Of a DNA stretch of 64,000 nucleotides, positions 61,585-64,000 are shown piece after piece. Under the pieces are notes generated by a model. That model did no database searches. It had not been told where the DNA came from and saw only the letters and a program-made list of their open reading frames with translations. Location of the stretch: NCBI RefSeq assembly GCF_036375055.1, contig NZ_DASUSQ010000002.1, positions 42,619 through 106,618 on the forward strand. Reading direction: 5' to 3'. The translations under genes and the position numbers were made by a program. This DNA is from Umezawaea sp036375055 (GTDB lineage Bacteria > Actinomycetota > Actinomycetes > Mycobacteriales > Pseudonocardiaceae). Within the stretch, counting starts at the first letter, position 1, and each line of letters begins with the position of its first letter.

Positions 61585-62454
61585 TTGGGCGAGACCGTCG
61601 TGGTGGTCGGGGCGACCGGCAAGCAGGGCGGCGCGACAGCGGCCCACCTCCTCGCGGGCGGGTGGCACGTCCGCGCCCTCACCCGGAACACCACAGGTCC
61701 GGCGGCCCGCGCACTGGCCGAAGCCGGTGCCGAGGTCGTGGCCGCCGACATGGACGACCCGTCGTCGCTGGTCGCGGCCATGACCGGCGCGCACGGCGCG
61801 TTCAGCGTGCAGCCCGCGCCGCACGACCCCGGAGCCCCGGTGGGGTACGGCACCGAGACCGAGGTGCGCTGGGGCCGCGCGGTCGCGGACGCGGCCAAGG
61901 CCGCGGGCGTCGAGCACCTGGTCTACGCGTCGCTCGTGGAGGCCTCCGCGCGCACGGGCGTGCCGTCGTTCGACAGCAAGTGGGAGGTCGAACGGCACAT
62001 CGCGGCCATCGGCCTGCCCGCGACCGTGCTGCGCCCGGCGACGTTCATGGAGGGCCTGGCCGTCTCGAAGGACGTGCTGGACGGCTCGTTCACGCACCTC
62101 CTCGACCCGGACACGAAGTACCAGATGATCGCCGTGGACGACATCGGCGCGTTCGCCGCGCTCGCGTTCGGCGACCCCGAGACCTACGTGGGCCGCTCGC
62201 TGACGATCGCGGGCGACGAGCGCACACCCCGTGAACTCGCGACGGTCCTGGGCCGCGCGCTCGGCCACCCCGTCGCCTACCACCAGATCCCGCTGGACAT
62301 CATCAGGCAGCACGACCCCGGCCTCGCCGACGTGTTCGACTCCCCCGCGGCGGACCGGGCCGACGTCCCGGCGCTGCGAGCGCTGCACCCAGGGCTGATG
62401 ACGTTCGAGAGGTGGCTGTCCCGGCACGGCCGGGCGCAGCTCGCGGCGCTCTAG
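61585..62454 (+). CDS. NmrA-like NAD(P)-binding protein
   Basis: 289 residues from the TTG at 61585, preferred because GGAGG lies five bases upstream and LGETVVVVGATGKQGG is the natural N-terminus; an ATG at 61552 falls inside the inverted repeat. Atypical short-chain dehydrogenase of the NmrA/HSCARG group: nucleotide loop GATGKQGG, then HLVYASLVEAS, LRPATFMEGL and YQMIAVDDIGAFAALAF. Such proteins sense NAD(P) redox state or act as quinone or isoflavone reductase-like enzymes. The stop overlaps the convergent DUF3626 gene by four bases. Confidence 0.88.
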   Translation: MGETVVVVGATGKQGGATAAHLLAGGWHVRALTRNTTGPAARALAEAGAEVVAADMDDPSSLVAAMTGAHGAFSVQPAPHDPGAPVGYGTETEVRWGRAVADAAKAAGVEHLVYASLVEASARTGVPSFDSKWEVERHIAAIGLPATVLRPATFMEGLAVSKDVLDGSFTHLLDPDTKYQMIAVDDIGAFAALAFGDPETYVGRSLTIAGDERTPRELATVLGRALGHPVAYHQIPLDIIRQHDPGLADVFDSPAADRADVPALRALHPGLMTFERWLSRHGRAQLAAL

Positions 62455-63227
62455 CCCAGCCCGAACCGGGCCACGTGGTGCCACAGCATCTTCACCAGCC
62501 GCGGGTGCTCGTGGCCGCGCGCACGCCCGATGATCCGCGCGTCGAGGAACCCGTCCACCGCCAGCCTCCTGCCGAGTTCGACGACCTCCGCGCCCCGGTA
62601 GTCGGCCGTCAGGTCCCGAACGGGCAGGCGGAACCCGCGGTGCCACTCGACCGCGCACGGCAGTTCGCCCGCCAGGTCCTCGACGGCCGTGCCCCGGAAG
62701 CACGGGTCGAGCACGATCGCCTCCACGTCCCGGTCGACGCGCACCGGACCGTGGACGTGGGCTTCGACGTAGTCGTCGAGCAGGTCCCGGTCGTCCGCCT
62801 CGACCAGTTCGATCAACGACATCCGTTCCGCCACGCCGAAGTGGACCGGCTCGAACACGCTGTCGGGGTAGCAGAACGTCGTGCGCGTCAGCGTGTCCGC
62901 CGTGAGCCGGAGGTGCGCCGACCCGAACCGGATCGCCCCGCCCTCCGGCCGACGCCGGTGGTTGAGCGCCCCGTACTTCGGTCGCCGGGCGGCGGGCGCC
63001 TCGTCGTACACGCCGCCGAACAGCCTGCTCTCCCACCGCCACCGGTCCCCACCCGGATGCGCCGTCAACCCGCCGTTGCTCGTGCCCGTCTCGAACTGCG
63101 ACCGGTACACGCCGTCGCGCACGATCTCCGCGAGCGCGCGGTCGGGGTGGAAGTGCAGGTCGACGCGCAGGTCCGGGTCCATCGGCGGCCCGCTGGACAG
63201 GGCCGCCACGTGCTCGATCGCATCCAC
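62451..63227 (-). CDS. DUF3626 family protein
   Basis: 258 residues from the GTG at 63227 (VDAIEHVAALSSGPPMDPDLR); the start is uncertain because no good ribosome-binding site precedes it. The family blocks are clear: VDLHFHPD, GVYRSQFETGTSNGGLTAHPGG, RWRWESRLFGGVYD, RFGSAHLRL and VHGPVRVDRDVEAIVLDPCFRGT. Conserved His, Glu and Asp residues suggest an enzyme, but no activity is established. Confidence 0.88.
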   Translation of the reverse strand: MDAIEHVAALSSGPPMDPDLRVDLHFHPDRALAEIVRDGVYRSQFETGTSNGGLTAHPGGDRWRWESRLFGGVYDEAPAARRPKYGALNHRRRPEGGAIRFGSAHLRLTADTLTRTTFCYPDSVFEPVHFGVAERMSLIELVEADDRDLLDDYVEAHVHGPVRVDRDVEAIVLDPCFRGTAVEDLAGELPCAVEWHRGFRLPVRDLTADYRGAEVVELGRRLAVDGFLDARIIGRARGHEHPRLVKMLWHHVARFGLG

Positions 63228-63282
63228 ACCGATGATTGTCCGGTCCTCGGGAGGTCTACCCCTGTGACGAGAGGAGATTCCC

Positions 63283-63993
63283 ATGAGCCTGCCCGAGGTC
63301 GTGTCCCGTTCGGAGTGGTTGGAGGCCCGCAAGGCGCTCCTGGTCAAGGAGAAGGCCGCCACGAGGGCCCGTGACGAGCTGAACGCCGAACGCCGCTCGC
63401 TCCCGATGGTCCTGGTCGACGAGGACTACGTCTTCGACGGCCCGTCCGGCGAGGTCCGCCTGCTCGACATGTTCGAGGGCCGCCGCCAACTCGTGCTGGG
63501 CCACTTCATGTTCGACCCGAGCTGGGACGAGGGCTGCTCGTCGTGCAGCGCGGGGGCCGACGAGGTGTCCGACGGCCTGGTCAGGCACTTGGCCGTCCGC
63601 GACACGTCGATGGCTTTCGTCTCCCGCGCGCCGCTGGCGAAGATCGAGGCCTACCAGGCGAAGAAGGGCTGGACGTTCCCCTGGTACTCGTCGTTCCGCA
63701 GCGACTTCAACTACGACTTCCACGTCACCCTCGACCCGTCCGTCGCCCCGGCCGAGTACAACTACAGCCCGGTCGAGGACGCCACCCCCGGCGAAGCACC
63801 AGGTCAGAGCTTCTTCCTCCGCGACGGCGACCGGGTGTTCCACACGTACTCGACGTTCGCCCGCGGCACCGAGGCGACCGGCGGGTCGTACTACTACCTG
63901 GACCTGACCGCGTTGGGCAGGCAGGAGGAGTGGGAGCTGCCCAAGGGCCGCAGCGACAACGCCCGCGCCGCGATGCCGAACTTCGAGAGCTGA
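63283..63993 (+). CDS. DUF899 family thioredoxin-like protein
   Basis: 236 residues from the ATG at 63283, with AGAGGAG upstream. Typical DUF899: VVSRSEWLEARKALLVKEK, LPMVLVDEDYVFDGP, LGHFMFDPSWDEGCSSCSAGADE with the CxxC pair, GWTFPWYSS and FHTYSTFARGTE. It has a thioredoxin-like fold, probably redox active. It is divergent from the DUF3626 gene. Confidence 0.93.
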   Translation: MSLPEVVSRSEWLEARKALLVKEKAATRARDELNAERRSLPMVLVDEDYVFDGPSGEVRLLDMFEGRRQLVLGHFMFDPSWDEGCSSCSAGADEVSDGLVRHLAVRDTSMAFVSRAPLAKIEAYQAKKGWTFPWYSSFRSDFNYDFHVTLDPSVAPAEYNYSPVEDATPGEAPGQSFFLRDGDRVFHTYSTFARGTEATGGSYYYLDLTALGRQEEWELPKGRSDNARAAMPNFES

Positions 63994-64000
63994 CCCCGCG

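Overview
The window is very GC-rich DNA with dense GTG/ATG/TTG starts and strong third-position G/C bias. It carries an infC-rpmI-rplT operon, a mycothiol-dependent-type maleylpyruvate isomerase homologue, an AfsR/SARP-like BTAD-NB-ARC regulator, an XRE-NB-ARC-TPR regulator and a LexA box of the actinobacterial type. This points to a soil actinomycete, most likely of the Pseudonocardiaceae (Saccharothrix/Actinosynnema/Lentzea-like). The order is an inference from gene style, not proven. No rRNA, tRNA, CRISPR array, prophage or biosynthetic cluster was seen.

Layout. 1-6.9 kb: a CoA-ester/formate module. It holds a partial formyl-CoA transferase and a ThDP-dependent oxalyl-CoA decarboxylase/2-hydroxyacyl-CoA lyase-family enzyme, divergent from a sucCD-like ligase pair, then an OFA-type oxalate/formate transporter, a small hypothetical gene and fdhD. 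6.9-8.8 kb: moeA with a remarkable repeat-bearing insert. 8.9-13.8 kb: an Hsp90-TPR-lipoprotein operon. 13.8-16.3 kb: rRNA/tRNA methyltransferase, rplT, rpmI and infC behind an attenuator-like leader. 17.3-20.3 kb: a membrane protein divergent from an NB-ARC regulator. 20.3-26.9 kb: RidA, IclR regulator, KDG kinase, D-amino-acid dehydratase-like PLP enzyme, N-acyl-D-amino-acid deacylase and GntP permease. 27.4-30.3 kb: a RhiA-like protein, a repeat lipoprotein and an SRPBCC protein. 30.6-31.1 kb: a dead IS5-type transposase. 31.3-34.2 kb: uvrA with an SOS box. 34.6-38.4 kb: housekeeping singletons and an orphan antitoxin remnant. 38.6-41.7 kb: a large secreted discoidin-domain protein. 41.6-44.7 kb: a hydantoin-type racemase, NCS1 permease and GntR regulator. 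45-49 kb: C39 peptidase, GH64 glucanase, lspA and a GC-rich tandem repeat. 49.4-55 kb: aminotransferase, VOC protein, hydrolase and SARP-like regulator. 55-61.5 kb: a GH3 glycosidase divergent from an ABC sugar importer and LacI regulator. 61.5-64 kb: NmrA-like, DUF3626 and DUF899 proteins.

Three groups read as pathways. (1) Import of oxalate or a 2-hydroxy acid, CoA activation, release of formyl-CoA and formate handling by a molybdenum formate dehydrogenase encoded elsewhere (FdhD and MoeA are here). A shared ATAC-N-GTAT motif lies in both regulatory gaps. (2) An apparent route from an N-acyl-D-amino sugar acid to 2-keto-3-deoxygluconate phosphate: GntP uptake, deacylation, PLP deamination assisted by RidA, then KDG kinase, under an IclR regulator with a perfect palindrome in the divergent promoter. 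N-acetyl-D-glucosaminate, the aldonic acid end made by oxidative chitin cleavage, would fit every gene; this is the most interesting hypothesis in the window. (3) A xylobiose-type cluster (solute-binding protein, two permeases, LacI regulator, GH3 enzyme) with repeated TTCGAA-containing operators around a clear promoter.
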